Assembly (NCBI GenBank): GCA_009692345.1
Contig: SHZI01000019.1
Span: 1 to 32,516 of the forward strand
Direction: 5' to 3'
From: Gammaproteobacteria bacterium
GTDB lineage: Bacteria; Pseudomonadota; Gammaproteobacteria; Steroidobacterales; GCA-2729495
Length of the DNA stretch: 32,516 nt
Shown here: piece after piece, positions 10,601 to 17,463 of the stretch
Layout: every line of letters starts with the position of its first letter
Numbering within the stretch: position 1 is the stretch's first letter
Notes under the pieces: generated by a model
What the model saw: only the letters and a program-made list of their open reading frames with translations
Databases searched by the model: none
Told to the model about the DNA's origin: nothing
Program-made: the position numbers and the translations under genes

Positions 10601-11532
10601 GCCGTGGGGTGATTGTGGGTTTCCACCTTGATCAGCGTATGCACGGGGGCCAGCGTGGCGGTGTAGAGCCCGGTCGACGGGTGGGCGTGGAGATGACTCG
10701 CGACCTGACCCTCGATGACGGCGGCATTGTCCTTGTACGCACTCAGCACACCGGCGGGATTCTTCGCGTGGGTGGACCGGATCATCTGGAACAGACTGTG
10801 CGCCTGCTCTTCACCGTCGATGACCCAACGGGCGTTGAAGATCTTGTGCCGGCAGTGTTCCGAGTTGGCCTGGGCGAACATCATGAGTTCCGCGTCGGTG
10901 GGATCGCGACGTTCGGCACCGAACTTGTCCGCGAGATAACTGATCTCCTCCGCCGAAAGCGCAAGACCCAGGTCCCCGTTCGCGCGCTCCAGCGCCGCCA
11001 CGCCCTCCCGCAACAAGGGCACATGGCGCAAGGCACGGGGTGCTTCCTCCTGGAACAGTGCCGCGGCCAGCCCGACGTCGGGAACCACGCCCGGGAGCAG
11101 GCTCTGCGTCATCCGGTCGTGAAGCAGGGGCGCAAGGAGCAGCAGATCAGCGGGTGTCAGCGGGCGGGTTGTTGCAAAGCTGAAACGGACCGCACGCTCG
11201 ACCCGGCGCACGGCAACCAGACCGCAACTGCGGGCAATGTCAGTGGCCTTGCTGGACCAGGGAGAGACTGTCCCTGTCCGGGGCACCACGAGAACGCTGT
11301 CAGCAGGCAAGTCCACGCCCGGCGCAGTACGGTCATCCAGCAGGCTCCGCAGTTCCCGCTCAGCGAGTGCTGTCAGCGGCGCCGAGAGAGCGACGATGTG
11401 CAGATAACGGGCCGCGACTGCCGTAACGGCGGGCACTTTCACCCGGATATCGCGCAGGAGTTTCTGCAGTCTGAACTCGGAGAGCGCCGCGCCGCCAGGC
11501 CAGATCAGCGGAGCAGCGAACGGTGCTGTCAC
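7609..11532 (-). CDS. purL: Phosphoribosylformylglycinamidine synthase (large, single-chain PurL)
   Basis: PurL catalyses step four of purine synthesis, turning FGAR, glutamine and ATP into FGAM. The 1307-residue chain is the fused form found in gammaproteobacteria and eukaryotes: a PurS-like N-terminal domain (about 1-150), a linker with NSEHCRHKIF, the tandem AIRS-like synthase domains (KVETHNHPTAISPFPGA, GLGGGAASSVGSGSS, HDVGAGGLSNA, VGKDSLSM), and a class I glutamine amidotransferase with GVCNGCQM (C1148) and PHPE (H1272, E1274). The start is GTG at 11532. It overlaps the stop of the upstream DUF1820 gene by four bases (GTGA), pointing to translational coupling. It is convergent with the FabH-like gene. 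No frameshift or missing catalytic residue was seen. Confidence 0.97.
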   Translation of the reverse strand: MTAPFAAPLIWPGGAALSEFRLQKLLRDIRVKVPAVTAVAARYLHIVALSAPLTALAERELRSLLDDRTAPGVDLPADSVLVVPRTGTVSPWSSKATDIARSCGLVAVRRVERAVRFSFATTRPLTPADLLLLAPLLHDRMTQSLLPGVVPDVGLAAALFQEEAPRALRHVPLLREGVAALERANGDLGLALSAEEISYLADKFGAERRDPTDAELMMFAQANSEHCRHKIFNARWVIDGEEQAHSLFQMIRSTHAKNPAGVLSAYKDNAAVIEGQVASHLHAHPSTGLYTATLAPVHTLIKVETHNHPTAISPFPGAATGSGGELRDEGATGRGGRPKAGLTGFTVSNLALPGWEQPWESPAAAIGRPERIASALQIMLEGPIGAASFNNEFGRPNITGYFRTFEQVDPRHDSLARGYHKPIMLAGGLGNIAATDVEKADPPVGSLVIVIGGPAMLIGLGGGAASSVGSGSSSTDLDFASVQRGNPEIERRAQQVIEACRALSATTGRSNPILMVHDVGAGGLSNAVPELVDHAHRGGRFELRDIPSADSGMSPLEIWCNEAQERYVLALDPTDLAWFSAVCVRERCPFAVLGALDDTRRLVVTDRQRGDTPVDMPLETLLGKPPQMVRHVTRTAAVHEPLNLAGINLAEACLRVLRLPAVADKSFLIHIGDRTVGGLVARDQLVGPWQVPVADVGVTALGFETFAGEAMAMGERSPVALLDAPASGRLAVGEALTNIAAASITAIAQVRLSANWMAAAGAAGEDERLYDTVAAVSALCRELSVAIPVGKDSLSMQTRWQEAGAARAVVAPVSLVVSAFAPVDDVRRTSTPELQREAGTALWLIDLGAGRNRLGGSCLAQVYGRTGGEPADLEAPGLLRSFFAAIQELRAAGVLLAYHDRSDGGLFVTLCEMAFAGRAGLDVELEVSGADQQLGVLFAEELGAVIQVRESDAGRLKETLGRHGLGALLRRVARVTASPDITISAAGATLFSCSRTELLRAWSELSNRMQALRDNPAAAAEAWQSQLDPEDPGLAPLLTFDPAPPAVTSRHRPRVAILREQGVNSQLEMAAAFSRAGFDAVDVHMTDVLSGQRSLREFAGLAACGGFSYGDVLGAGGGWAKSILFNARARDEFAAFFSRTDTFTLGVCNGCQMLSVLAELIPGTAHWPRFLRNRSEQFEARLSLVEVLPSRSVLLDGMAGSRLLIPTSHGEGLATFAPGAQQACTSQGQVAIRYADNYGRPAETYPANPNGSPGGIAGLCSADGRVTILMPHPERVHRTVQHSWYPAGWGEEGPWMQLFRNARRFAG

Positions 11533-11870
11533 TGTCCCGAGCCGCCGGGGCCACCCGGCGTGTAAATGGGTCCGGGAAACTGGGTGACGTTGCCGGCCTC
11601 GGCCGCCGTCACCTTGCTGACACCCTGCTTCTCGACCTCGTCGATGCGCAGAATCGAGTGCATGGGCAGGTAGGTCCGGCGCACGCCGGCAAACTCGGTC
11701 TTGATCCGTTCCTCCGAGGGATCCAGAACCACTGTGGTCCGCTCGCCAAAGACGAGGCGCTCGACCTCGATGAAGCCAAACAATGTGCCCTGCGTCACAC
11801 TCCGGGCATAGATCTCATAGATCTTGCCCTGGTTGACGAAAATGACTTTGTAGAGGTGCCTGGAAGTCAT
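11529..11870 (-). CDS. DUF1820 family protein
   Basis: The 113-residue product starts at the ATG at 11870 (MTSRHLYKVIFVNQGKIYEI) and contains the family blocks LFGFIEVERLVFGE, DPSEERIKTEF and YLPMHSILRIDEVEKQG. DUF1820 proteins are small cytoplasmic proteins of unknown function, widespread in gammaproteobacteria. The C-terminus is Gly/Pro-rich. Its TGA overlaps the purL GTG by four bases, so the two are made from one message, and purL translation may depend on this gene. The open frame continues far upstream, but homology begins at this ATG. Confidence 0.9.
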   Translation of the reverse strand: MTSRHLYKVIFVNQGKIYEIYARSVTQGTLFGFIEVERLVFGERTTVVLDPSEERIKTEFAGVRRTYLPMHSILRIDEVEKQGVSKVTAAEAGNVTQFPGPIYTPGGPGGSGQ

Positions 11871-12008
11871 GGGCGAATCGGATCGGGGTCGGCAGTATAA
11901 CGCAGTGATTTCACAAGTAAGGGGTTTCCGGGCCGCCCCGAAGTGTGATCGGGCGCGTGTTTCATCCCGGGGCGTTGAGCCATCATGCCCCCTTAGTGAG
12001 GAACTTCC

Positions 12009-13193
12009 ATGCCGCTTCGTCTTCGCGTCACCAGTGACAGCAAGGAGTTGCCGCGCGACCAGCGCGTGCGCGAATTCCCGGCCGTGGGCGGCACTATAGG
12101 CCGCAGCCCGGACAGTGACTGGGTCCTGCCGGACGAGCGCCGGTATGTGTCCAGTCGCCACGCGATGATCGACTATCAGGGCGGCGCCTATTACCTCGTC
12201 GACATGAGCCGAAACGGTGTCTTCGTCAATGCTTCCGACACGCCGGTCGGCCAGGGGCACCCCCAGCGCCTTTTCGATGGTGACCAGCTGCGGATCGGCG
12301 AATTCGCGATCGCCGTGGACATCAGCGGCGGTGACGAGGAACTGCAGGCAGACGACGGAATACGCGACCCCATCGTGCGCGCGCAGCTCGTCCCGGAAGA
12401 CGAGTCGATAAAGCTGCAGCTCGTTGCCGAGGACAAGCTCACCCGCGACTCCAACCTGCAGCGCCATCTCGCTCCGGCCAGGCCATCGACGGCCCGGGCC
12501 AAGGTCACTCCACCGCGACCCGTGGCAGTCCCCACGGCGCCGAAAAAACCCGTGGCCGCGGCAACCACCGCACCCGCACCAACCGATCCGGAACAGCGCG
12601 CTCTCGCCCTGCTCCTCGATGGCGCCGGCATCAAGCCCGAGACCGTGGCAGGCCGCACCCCCTCCGAGGTCCTGCAGGGTTCCGGCGAGCTGCTGCGGGT
12701 CATGGTGAGTGGTCTCATGGAGCTGCTGCGGGAACGCAGCCACATGAGGGACACCTTCCGGCTGCCCCAGACCATGATGCAGGCCGCCCAGAACAATCCC
12801 CTCAAGTTCTCACCCAGTGTGGATGAGGCCCTCCGCTACCTGTTCAACGACCGGGGTGACGGCGCGTACCTCAGTGCCGAGGACGCCGCCCGGGCGGGGT
12901 TCCAGGACGTCCGCCACCACGAGCAGGCACTGGTGAAGGCCATGTTGCAGGCCGTCCAGGATTACGTGGAGCGCTTTGACCCGGAAGAGCTCAAGAGCCG
13001 CTTCGACAAGGGCCTGAAACGCGGGGGCCTGCTCTCCGGCGGGAACAAGCTGAAGTACTGGGAGCTGTATGAGGAAAGCTACCTGGCGCTGACCCAGCGG
13101 GAGGACGGAGGCCCGCCCCAGCTCTTCACCGAAGAGTTTTCCCGGGCGTACCTGCAGGAAGTCGACGGCCAAAAGACCGCTCGCAGCCGCTGA
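12009..13193 (+). CDS. tagH: FHA-domain protein, TagH-like (type VI secretion accessory)
   Basis: The 394-residue product has an N-terminal forkhead-associated domain (about 1-105) with the phosphothreonine-binding signatures GRSPDSDW, SSRHAMI and SRNGVFVN, then a low-complexity Pro/Ala/Lys linker (about 155-195). A C-terminal domain (about 195-385) with LRVMVSGLMELLRER, NNPLKFSP and KYWELYEE is typical of TagH. In type VI secretion systems TagH/Fha proteins are phosphorylated or threonine-phosphate-reading regulators that act with the kinase PpkA. No other type VI gene is in the window, so it is either an orphan or an outlier of a cluster elsewhere. The start has GAGGAA seven bases upstream. 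Confidence 0.85.
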   Translation: MPLRLRVTSDSKELPRDQRVREFPAVGGTIGRSPDSDWVLPDERRYVSSRHAMIDYQGGAYYLVDMSRNGVFVNASDTPVGQGHPQRLFDGDQLRIGEFAIAVDISGGDEELQADDGIRDPIVRAQLVPEDESIKLQLVAEDKLTRDSNLQRHLAPARPSTARAKVTPPRPVAVPTAPKKPVAAATTAPAPTDPEQRALALLLDGAGIKPETVAGRTPSEVLQGSGELLRVMVSGLMELLRERSHMRDTFRLPQTMMQAAQNNPLKFSPSVDEALRYLFNDRGDGAYLSAEDAARAGFQDVRHHEQALVKAMLQAVQDYVERFDPEELKSRFDKGLKRGGLLSGGNKLKYWELYEESYLALTQREDGGPPQLFTEEFSRAYLQEVDGQKTARSR

Positions 13194-13301
13194 TCGGGCG
13201 GCCGCAGGCCCCTGCACTCCGGACTTTCCCTGCTAGCGCGGCTCCCGGGCCTCTGTTCTGCTGTCAGACAGCACCCTGGGGTAACCTTTGCCCTTCCGGA
13301 T

Positions 13302-13320
13302 GACAATGATTCTCATTTAG
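13302..13320 (+). promoter_or_regulatory. Fur box upstream of feoA
   Basis: The 19-mer GACAATGATTCTCATTTAG agrees with the Escherichia coli Fur consensus at 13 of 19 positions, including the inner ATGAT/TCATT halves. It ends nine bases before the feoA start and is followed by TAGAAT at 13318-13323, a plausible -10 element. Fur with iron bound would block transcription here. This places feoAB under iron repression. Confidence 0.75.
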
Positions 13321-13329
13321 AATTAGGCC

Positions 13330-13557
13330 ATGACACTGGACGAACTCAAGGTTGGCCAGGCCGGGACCATCACGGAACTCGAGGGCCAGGGCCCTGTGGT
13401 GCAGCGCCTGATGGCCCTGGGCCTGCTCGCCGGGTCGCTGGTGCGGATTACCCGCCGGGCCATTGGCGGCGATCCGCTTGAAGTGCAGGTCATGGACTAC
13501 GCGCTCTCCCTCCGACGGGAAGAGGCTCGGCGGGTCATGATCGTTCGCGAAGCATGA
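13330..13557 (+). CDS. feoA: Ferrous iron transport protein A
   Basis: This is a 75-residue SH3-like cytoplasmic protein with the FeoA core: L-x-x-L-x-x-G-x-x-G-x-I near the start, RLMALGLLAGSLVRITRRA in the middle, and a closing DYALSLRREEARRVMI. FeoA assists the FeoB iron channel. Its ATG lies only nine bases after the Fur box, and no clear Shine-Dalgarno sequence is visible between them. Its stop overlaps the feoB start by four bases (ATGA), so the two proteins are translationally coupled. Confidence 0.95.
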   Translation: MTLDELKVGQAGTITELEGQGPVVQRLMALGLLAGSLVRITRRAIGGDPLEVQVMDYALSLRREEARRVMIVREA

Positions 13558-15740
13558 CGGCTGCCACGCCAGCCCGGGCCACACCAGCACCGCCCACCGT
13601 CATTGCGCTGATCGGTAATCCCAACACCGGCAAGAGCACCCTCTTCAATGCGCTGACGGGCCTGCGCCAGCAAACCGCGAACTACCCGGGCGTTACGGTC
13701 GAGCAGCACACGGGCCGGATCACTCTCGCCGGCGAGACTGTCACGCTGGTGGATCTCCCGGGCGCCTATTCCCTCGCCGCCCAGTCCCCCGACGAGATGG
13801 TGGCGATCGACGTCCTCCTGGGCCACGTCACTGACCTCCCGCGACCCAAGGCTGTATTGGCTGTTGTCGACGCTACCAACTTGCGGCGCAACCTCTTCCT
13901 CGTCACCCAACTGGCAGAGCTGGGCCTGCCCCTCGTGGTGGCGCTGAACCTCTGGGATGTGGCGGAGAGCCGCGGCATCCGCATCGACACCGCTGAACTG
14001 GCGAAGCAGTTCGGGGCGATCTTCGTGCCAGTATCAGCCTCGAGAGGTACAGGCCTCGACGCCTTGCGGGCGGCGCTGACCAGCGCGATTCACGCGCCTG
14101 CACCAAACCCACTGCGGGTGCTGCCCGAAGTCAGCCAGGCAGCAGCTGACCTCGGCAGACGGCTGCGGTCTGCCGGGTCTCACCTCCAGGACTACGAGGT
14201 GGAGCGGGCCCTCATCGACGTACAAGGCAGCGCCGAACGACGCTTCGAGATGACGGCGGGCGCTGCCTTTCTCGGCGAACTGGCCGACCTGCGCCGCCAG
14301 CTCGGGGCCGGCGTGTCCCTGGCAGAAGCAGAAGCCACGGCGCGTTACGGGCTGATCAATGCCGTCGTGGCCCGCACCGAACAGCGGGCGCCCCGGGAGG
14401 TCACGTTGAGTGACCGGCTGGACCGGATCACCAACCACCCGGTCATCGGTGCAGTGCTCTTTCTGCTGGTGATGGCCGCGGTCTTCCAGGCCGTCTTTTC
14501 CTGGGCCACGCCACTGATGGACCTCATTGCAGAGGCGACGGCGGTCACCGGCAACGCGGTCCGCGCCCTGCTCCCGGATGGTGCCCTGGCCAGCCTCATC
14601 GTGGACGGGGTCATTGCGGGGGTTGGCGGGGTGATCGTCTTCCTGCCCCAGATCATGATCCTGTTCGCCTTCATCATCTTCCTGGAAGACTCGGGCTACA
14701 TGCCGCGGGTGGCCTTCATGGTCGACCGGCTGATGCGCTCCGTGGGGCTCTCCGGCCAGTCGTTCATTCCCATGCTGTCGAGCTTCGCCTGTGCCGTACC
14801 GGGCATCATGGCCACCCGCGTGATCCCCGATCGACGCGATCGACTGGCCACGATACTGGCCGCGCCCTTCATGACCTGCTCAGCCCGCCTGCCCGTCTAC
14901 GCGCTGCTGATTTCCGCCTTTGTGCCCGCCCGCCACTATCTGGGCGGCCTGATCAATCTGCAGGGTCTCGTCATGCTGGGCCTCTACATGCTCGGCATCC
15001 TCGGCGGCGTGCTCACGGCCTTGCTGCTGAAACGCACGGTGCTTCGCGGCCCGACGCCAACCTTCATGATCGAACTCCCCCCCTACCGCCTGCCCAGCTG
15101 GCGCTCCATGCTGCTGAAGCTGACGGAGCGTGGCCGGGTGTTCCTCGTGCGGGCCGGCACCGTGATCTTCTCCGTGGCCATCCTCATCTGGGCCCTGGCC
15201 TATTTCCCGCGACCCGCCGAGATCGGGGAAACCTATGCCACTGAGCGGGAAGCCATGGAGGCCAGCGCCCTGTCAACCGTGGACAGAGACCGGGGCTTGT
15301 CCGCACTCCATGCGGCCGAAGGCGCCGCCTACCTGGAACAGAGCTGGCTGGGGCGTCTCGGCCAGTTCGTCGCCCCTGCCTTTGCGCCGCTGGGCTGGGA
15401 CTGGAAGGTGTCAGCGGCGGTCATTGCGAGCTTCCCGGCGCGGGAAGTGGTGATAGCCGTGCTTGGCACGATCTATTCGGTGGGTGATCAGGGGGATGGA
15501 ACCGAAGGTGCCCTGCGGGAACGGCTGCAGTCGGCCACCCAGCCGGACGGGACGCTGGTCTACACCGTGCCCATGGCCGTCGGTCTGCTGATCTTCTACG
15601 TCTTCTGCCTACAGTGCGCCGCTACCATCGCCGTGATCCGGCGGGAAACCAATTCGCTGCGCTGGCCGCTCTTCGCCTGGGTCTACATGACCGGCCTGGG
15701 CTACCTGGGCGCGCTGCTGGCGTTCCAGATCGGTAGCTGA
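13554..15740 (+). CDS. feoB: Ferrous iron transport protein B (GTPase-coupled permease)
   Basis: FeoB imports Fe2+ across the inner membrane. The N-terminal G domain is complete: G1 GNPNTGKST (21-29), G3 DLPG (67-70), G4 NLWD (132-135) and a G5-like SAS. It is followed by the helical GDI-like domain and two Gate regions with the cysteine motifs SSFACAVPGIMATR and FMTCSARLPVY, plus SFPAREVVIAVLG near the end. Many hydrophobic helices lie between about 290 and 725. At 728 residues it is slightly shorter than the Escherichia coli protein (773). It overlaps feoA by four bases, and a small Cys-containing membrane protein follows 11 bases later. Confidence 0.97.
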   Translation: MTAATPARATPAPPTVIALIGNPNTGKSTLFNALTGLRQQTANYPGVTVEQHTGRITLAGETVTLVDLPGAYSLAAQSPDEMVAIDVLLGHVTDLPRPKAVLAVVDATNLRRNLFLVTQLAELGLPLVVALNLWDVAESRGIRIDTAELAKQFGAIFVPVSASRGTGLDALRAALTSAIHAPAPNPLRVLPEVSQAAADLGRRLRSAGSHLQDYEVERALIDVQGSAERRFEMTAGAAFLGELADLRRQLGAGVSLAEAEATARYGLINAVVARTEQRAPREVTLSDRLDRITNHPVIGAVLFLLVMAAVFQAVFSWATPLMDLIAEATAVTGNAVRALLPDGALASLIVDGVIAGVGGVIVFLPQIMILFAFIIFLEDSGYMPRVAFMVDRLMRSVGLSGQSFIPMLSSFACAVPGIMATRVIPDRRDRLATILAAPFMTCSARLPVYALLISAFVPARHYLGGLINLQGLVMLGLYMLGILGGVLTALLLKRTVLRGPTPTFMIELPPYRLPSWRSMLLKLTERGRVFLVRAGTVIFSVAILIWALAYFPRPAEIGETYATEREAMEASALSTVDRDRGLSALHAAEGAAYLEQSWLGRLGQFVAPAFAPLGWDWKVSAAVIASFPAREVVIAVLGTIYSVGDQGDGTEGALRERLQSATQPDGTLVYTVPMAVGLLIFYVFCLQCAATIAVIRRETNSLRWPLFAWVYMTGLGYLGALLAFQIGS

Positions 15741-15751
15741 GGGAAATCACC

Positions 15752-15976
15752 ATGCCGGGAATCCAGGAATTCATCGCCCTTGGGATCGTCGCGCTGGTCG
15801 CTGGGCGCATGGTCTGGCGCCGCTGGGCGACACGGCGGGGGGCCGCCCGGTCAGGCACCCAGTCCGGAGCCTGCGGAAACTGCGCCGCTGCCGGGCCGCC
15901 GCCGAAGGAAGCCACGGTGCACTTCTTTCGCCGGCGGGAAAAAGAAGAGGGCCCCGCAAGCGGGGCCCCCAGGTAA
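15752..15976 (+). CDS. Small FeoB-associated Cys-containing membrane protein
   Basis: The 74-residue product has one N-terminal membrane helix (about 5-22), a basic stretch (WRRWATRRGAAR) and a CGNC pair at about 40-44. Small proteins with one helix and a cysteine cluster often follow feoB in place of feoC, and this one sits 11 bases downstream with GAGGGA before its ATG. The last dozen codons run through an intrinsic terminator that serves the opposite strand, so the C-terminus has been shaped by that hairpin. The family (DUF6587 or FeoB-associated Cys-rich) is inferred from position and layout. A metal-sensing or chaperone role is only a guess. Confidence 0.65.
   Translation: MPGIQEFIALGIVALVAGRMVWRRWATRRGAARSGTQSGACGNCAAAGPPPKEATVHFFRRREKEEGPASGAPR
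15938..15968 (-). terminator. Intrinsic terminator for the gene at 16018-16854
   Basis: GGGCCCCG and CGGGGCCC (15949-15956 and 15961-15968) form a perfect 8-bp GC stem with loop CAAG. Read on the minus strand, the stem is followed by CTCTTCTTTTT, a uridine-rich tract. On the plus strand no T run follows, so it acts in one direction. It lies inside the 3' end of the small Feo-associated gene. Confidence 0.85.
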
Positions 15977-16017
15977 GCCAGTCCAGTCCAGCGGCTCTGC
16001 CGCCGCAATTTGAGCCG

Positions 16018-16854
16018 TCAGGCCTGCCACTTGCTCTTGTCGGCGTCCATCTGCACCTTCCCGCCCCGGCGGTCCAGCATGTACTGGGCCTGCTCCTTGC
16101 CGAAGATGCGTTCGGCCAGCACGTTCATCGGGTCCGAGCGGTTCGTGTACTCCCGGTAGGTGAAGTCGTACTTCTGCTGGGCAGCACGTTGCTCGGGAGC
16201 CAGGCGCGGAGCGTCGTCGTACATCTTGAACCAGCGGTCCACGAAGCGGTTCAGGTAGGGCTCGCACTGGTCGATGTGCTCGTCAGTAAGGGCGGTGATG
16301 TAACTCGAGCACACGGGGGACTGCATGCCGCGAATCACCGGGCCGTGGCTGGCGGACCAGACGAAGTCGGTGTTCTTGCGGAATTCCAGGTAGTCCTTGT
16401 TCACGTCGCCGCTGTAGTAGCGGTTCACGTAGTCCTCGTTCACTTTCAGGTCCACGCGGGGCACGTAGTCTGCGTAGAAGAGCAGGTTCGGGACCGTGCC
16501 GAAGATGATCATCAGGTTGGGCACCTGGGTTTCCTGCCCCAGCACCACGTTGATGTTCATGTCGATGATGCTGGCCTTGCGATTGCCCAGCCAGGAGCGG
16601 ACAAACCAGTCCACGTCCTTCGCCGTGTAACCGAAGAAGGCGCCTTCCATCTGCTGGTCCGGCGAGGCGTAGTAGTCAGCGTCCTTGGAAATCGGGTGCA
16701 GAGTCGCGCCGAAGTGCTTGACGATGCGAGCGGCGATCCGGCCGTGGATATCCCAGCACCGCTCCCATTGACGGGACACATCCACGTTCGGATTGTCCGC
16801 GAGGAACTCGTGGATGGTCTTGACGTCGCTTTGGTTGGCGCTGGCTTGGCTCAT
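16018..16854 (-). CDS. Unassigned protein, faintly like red chlorophyll catabolite/bilin reductases
   Basis: The 278-residue soluble product has no signal peptide or membrane segment. Its middle (about 110-150) reads VPNLMIIFGTVPNLLFYADYVPRVDL and continues to NEDYVNRYY; a later block (about 170-215) has SHGPVIRGMQSPVCSSY and then LNRFVDRW. The order 'PxLxxxFG...D-x-V-P-R-x-D-L...YxxxYY...SP...' is reminiscent of the RCC reductase/ferredoxin-dependent bilin reductase fold, which reduces linear tetrapyrroles. This is motif memory over short stretches and may be wrong. The start ATG has AGGA six bases upstream. The gene stands alone, with its own terminator. Nothing around it suggests a photosynthetic host. 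Confidence 0.4.
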   Translation of the reverse strand: MSQASANQSDVKTIHEFLADNPNVDVSRQWERCWDIHGRIAARIVKHFGATLHPISKDADYYASPDQQMEGAFFGYTAKDVDWFVRSWLGNRKASIIDMNINVVLGQETQVPNLMIIFGTVPNLLFYADYVPRVDLKVNEDYVNRYYSGDVNKDYLEFRKNTDFVWSASHGPVIRGMQSPVCSSYITALTDEHIDQCEPYLNRFVDRWFKMYDDAPRLAPEQRAAQQKYDFTYREYTNRSDPMNVLAERIFGKEQAQYMLDRRGGKVQMDADKSKWQA

Positions 16855-16916
16855 TGGGATCCTGACTGACGGTTCAGTTGAACCCGCATGATAAGGGAAC
16901 GGCTGGCAGAAGGAAT

Positions 16917-16943
16917 CCCCGGTCGGAGGGGATCCGACCGGGG
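16917..16943. repeat. Perfect 11-bp hairpin between the reductase-like gene and the integrase relic
   Basis: CCCCGGTCGGA at 16917-16927 and TCCGACCGGGG at 16933-16943 are exact reverse complements around the loop GGGGA. Read on the minus strand it follows the integrase relic, but only a weak ATTCCTT comes after it. It may be an old terminator or a recombination-site remnant. Two copies of ACTCAGGT lie just to its right (16952-16959 and 16967-16974). Confidence 0.75.
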
Positions 16944-16968
16944 CTAGCCAAACTCAGGTTATTCAGAC

Positions 16969-17253
16969 TCAGGTCAGGCAGCGGCCTTCTGACGGAAGCG
17001 CCGGGCGGGCATCGTCCCGGTAGTCCCGGGCATCCTTGAGGGTCACTTCCGGGTAGGTGCCCAGGGCGAGGCGCTTCTCCTTCCCGCCTTAGCGGTACTT
17101 GAATCTCCAGTAGCGCCCGCTGCCCGGACTCACCTCCAGATACAGACCGGGTGCGTCAAACACTTTGTAGGACTTACCGGTGAATGGCTTGTCGGGGGGC
17201 TGCCCCGGTCTAAGCCCACGAATACCTAAGTCTGTCAGCGGCTTGTGCGGCAT
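16969..17253 (-). pseudogene. Tyrosine recombinase (phage/island integrase), N-terminal relic
   Basis: The complement from the ATG at 17253 reads the DUF4102 arm-binding start of P4-type integrases: MPHKPLTDLGIRGLRPGQ, then KSYKVFDAPGLYLEVSPGSG, YWRFKYR, an in-frame TAA at 17089-17091 where a residue is normally found, and then GGKEKRLALGTYPEVTLKDA followed by RDYRDDAR. The frame closes at 16969 after about 95 codons. The core-binding and catalytic domains (RHRY) are absent, so it cannot be active. An internal stop plus loss of the C-terminal three-quarters marks a decayed mobile element. A tRNA-Ser gene lies 2.5 kb away. Confidence 0.88.
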
Positions 17254-17370
17254 TTGGGGGCATCTCCCGGCCTGGGGGCCTCGGATTTGAGGCTATGCCC
17301 CGCAATCTGCCCCCACTCAGGGCCGGATTCCAGCGGTATCGGATGCGGAGGTGCGGGCCCTCCAGATGCG

Positions 17371-17394
17371 AAAACCCCCGCAGCTACGCGGGGT
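17371..17394 (-). terminator. Intrinsic terminator for the gene at 17464-18492
   Basis: On the minus strand CCCCGC, loop GTAGCT and GCGGGG form a 6-bp GC stem followed by GTTTTCGC. It sits about 70 bases beyond the stop of the 342-residue gene, which suggests that gene is transcribed as a single unit. Confidence 0.72.
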
Positions 17395-17463
17395 TATCGG
17401 TACTCATCGGAACTGTCTGGAAGGGTAAGTGGCGGTGGAAGGGAGCCTCATGGCGAACTCTCG

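Noticed and set aside
10273-11565. A 430-codon plus-strand frame opposite purL
   Set aside because: It is the antisense shadow of the well-conserved PurL N-terminal region and carries no family motif.
13255-13275. Short hairpin TGCTGT-CAG-ACAGCA between tagH and feoA as a terminator
   Set aside because: The stem is only six pairs with a three-base loop and no T run follows on either strand.
16917-16943. Possible attachment-site copy of the tRNA-Ser 3' end at the left hairpin
   Set aside because: The minus strand reads TCGGATCCCCTCC, loosely like the tRNA's TCGAATCCCCCTCC, but the match is short and imperfect and the palindrome itself explains the sequence.
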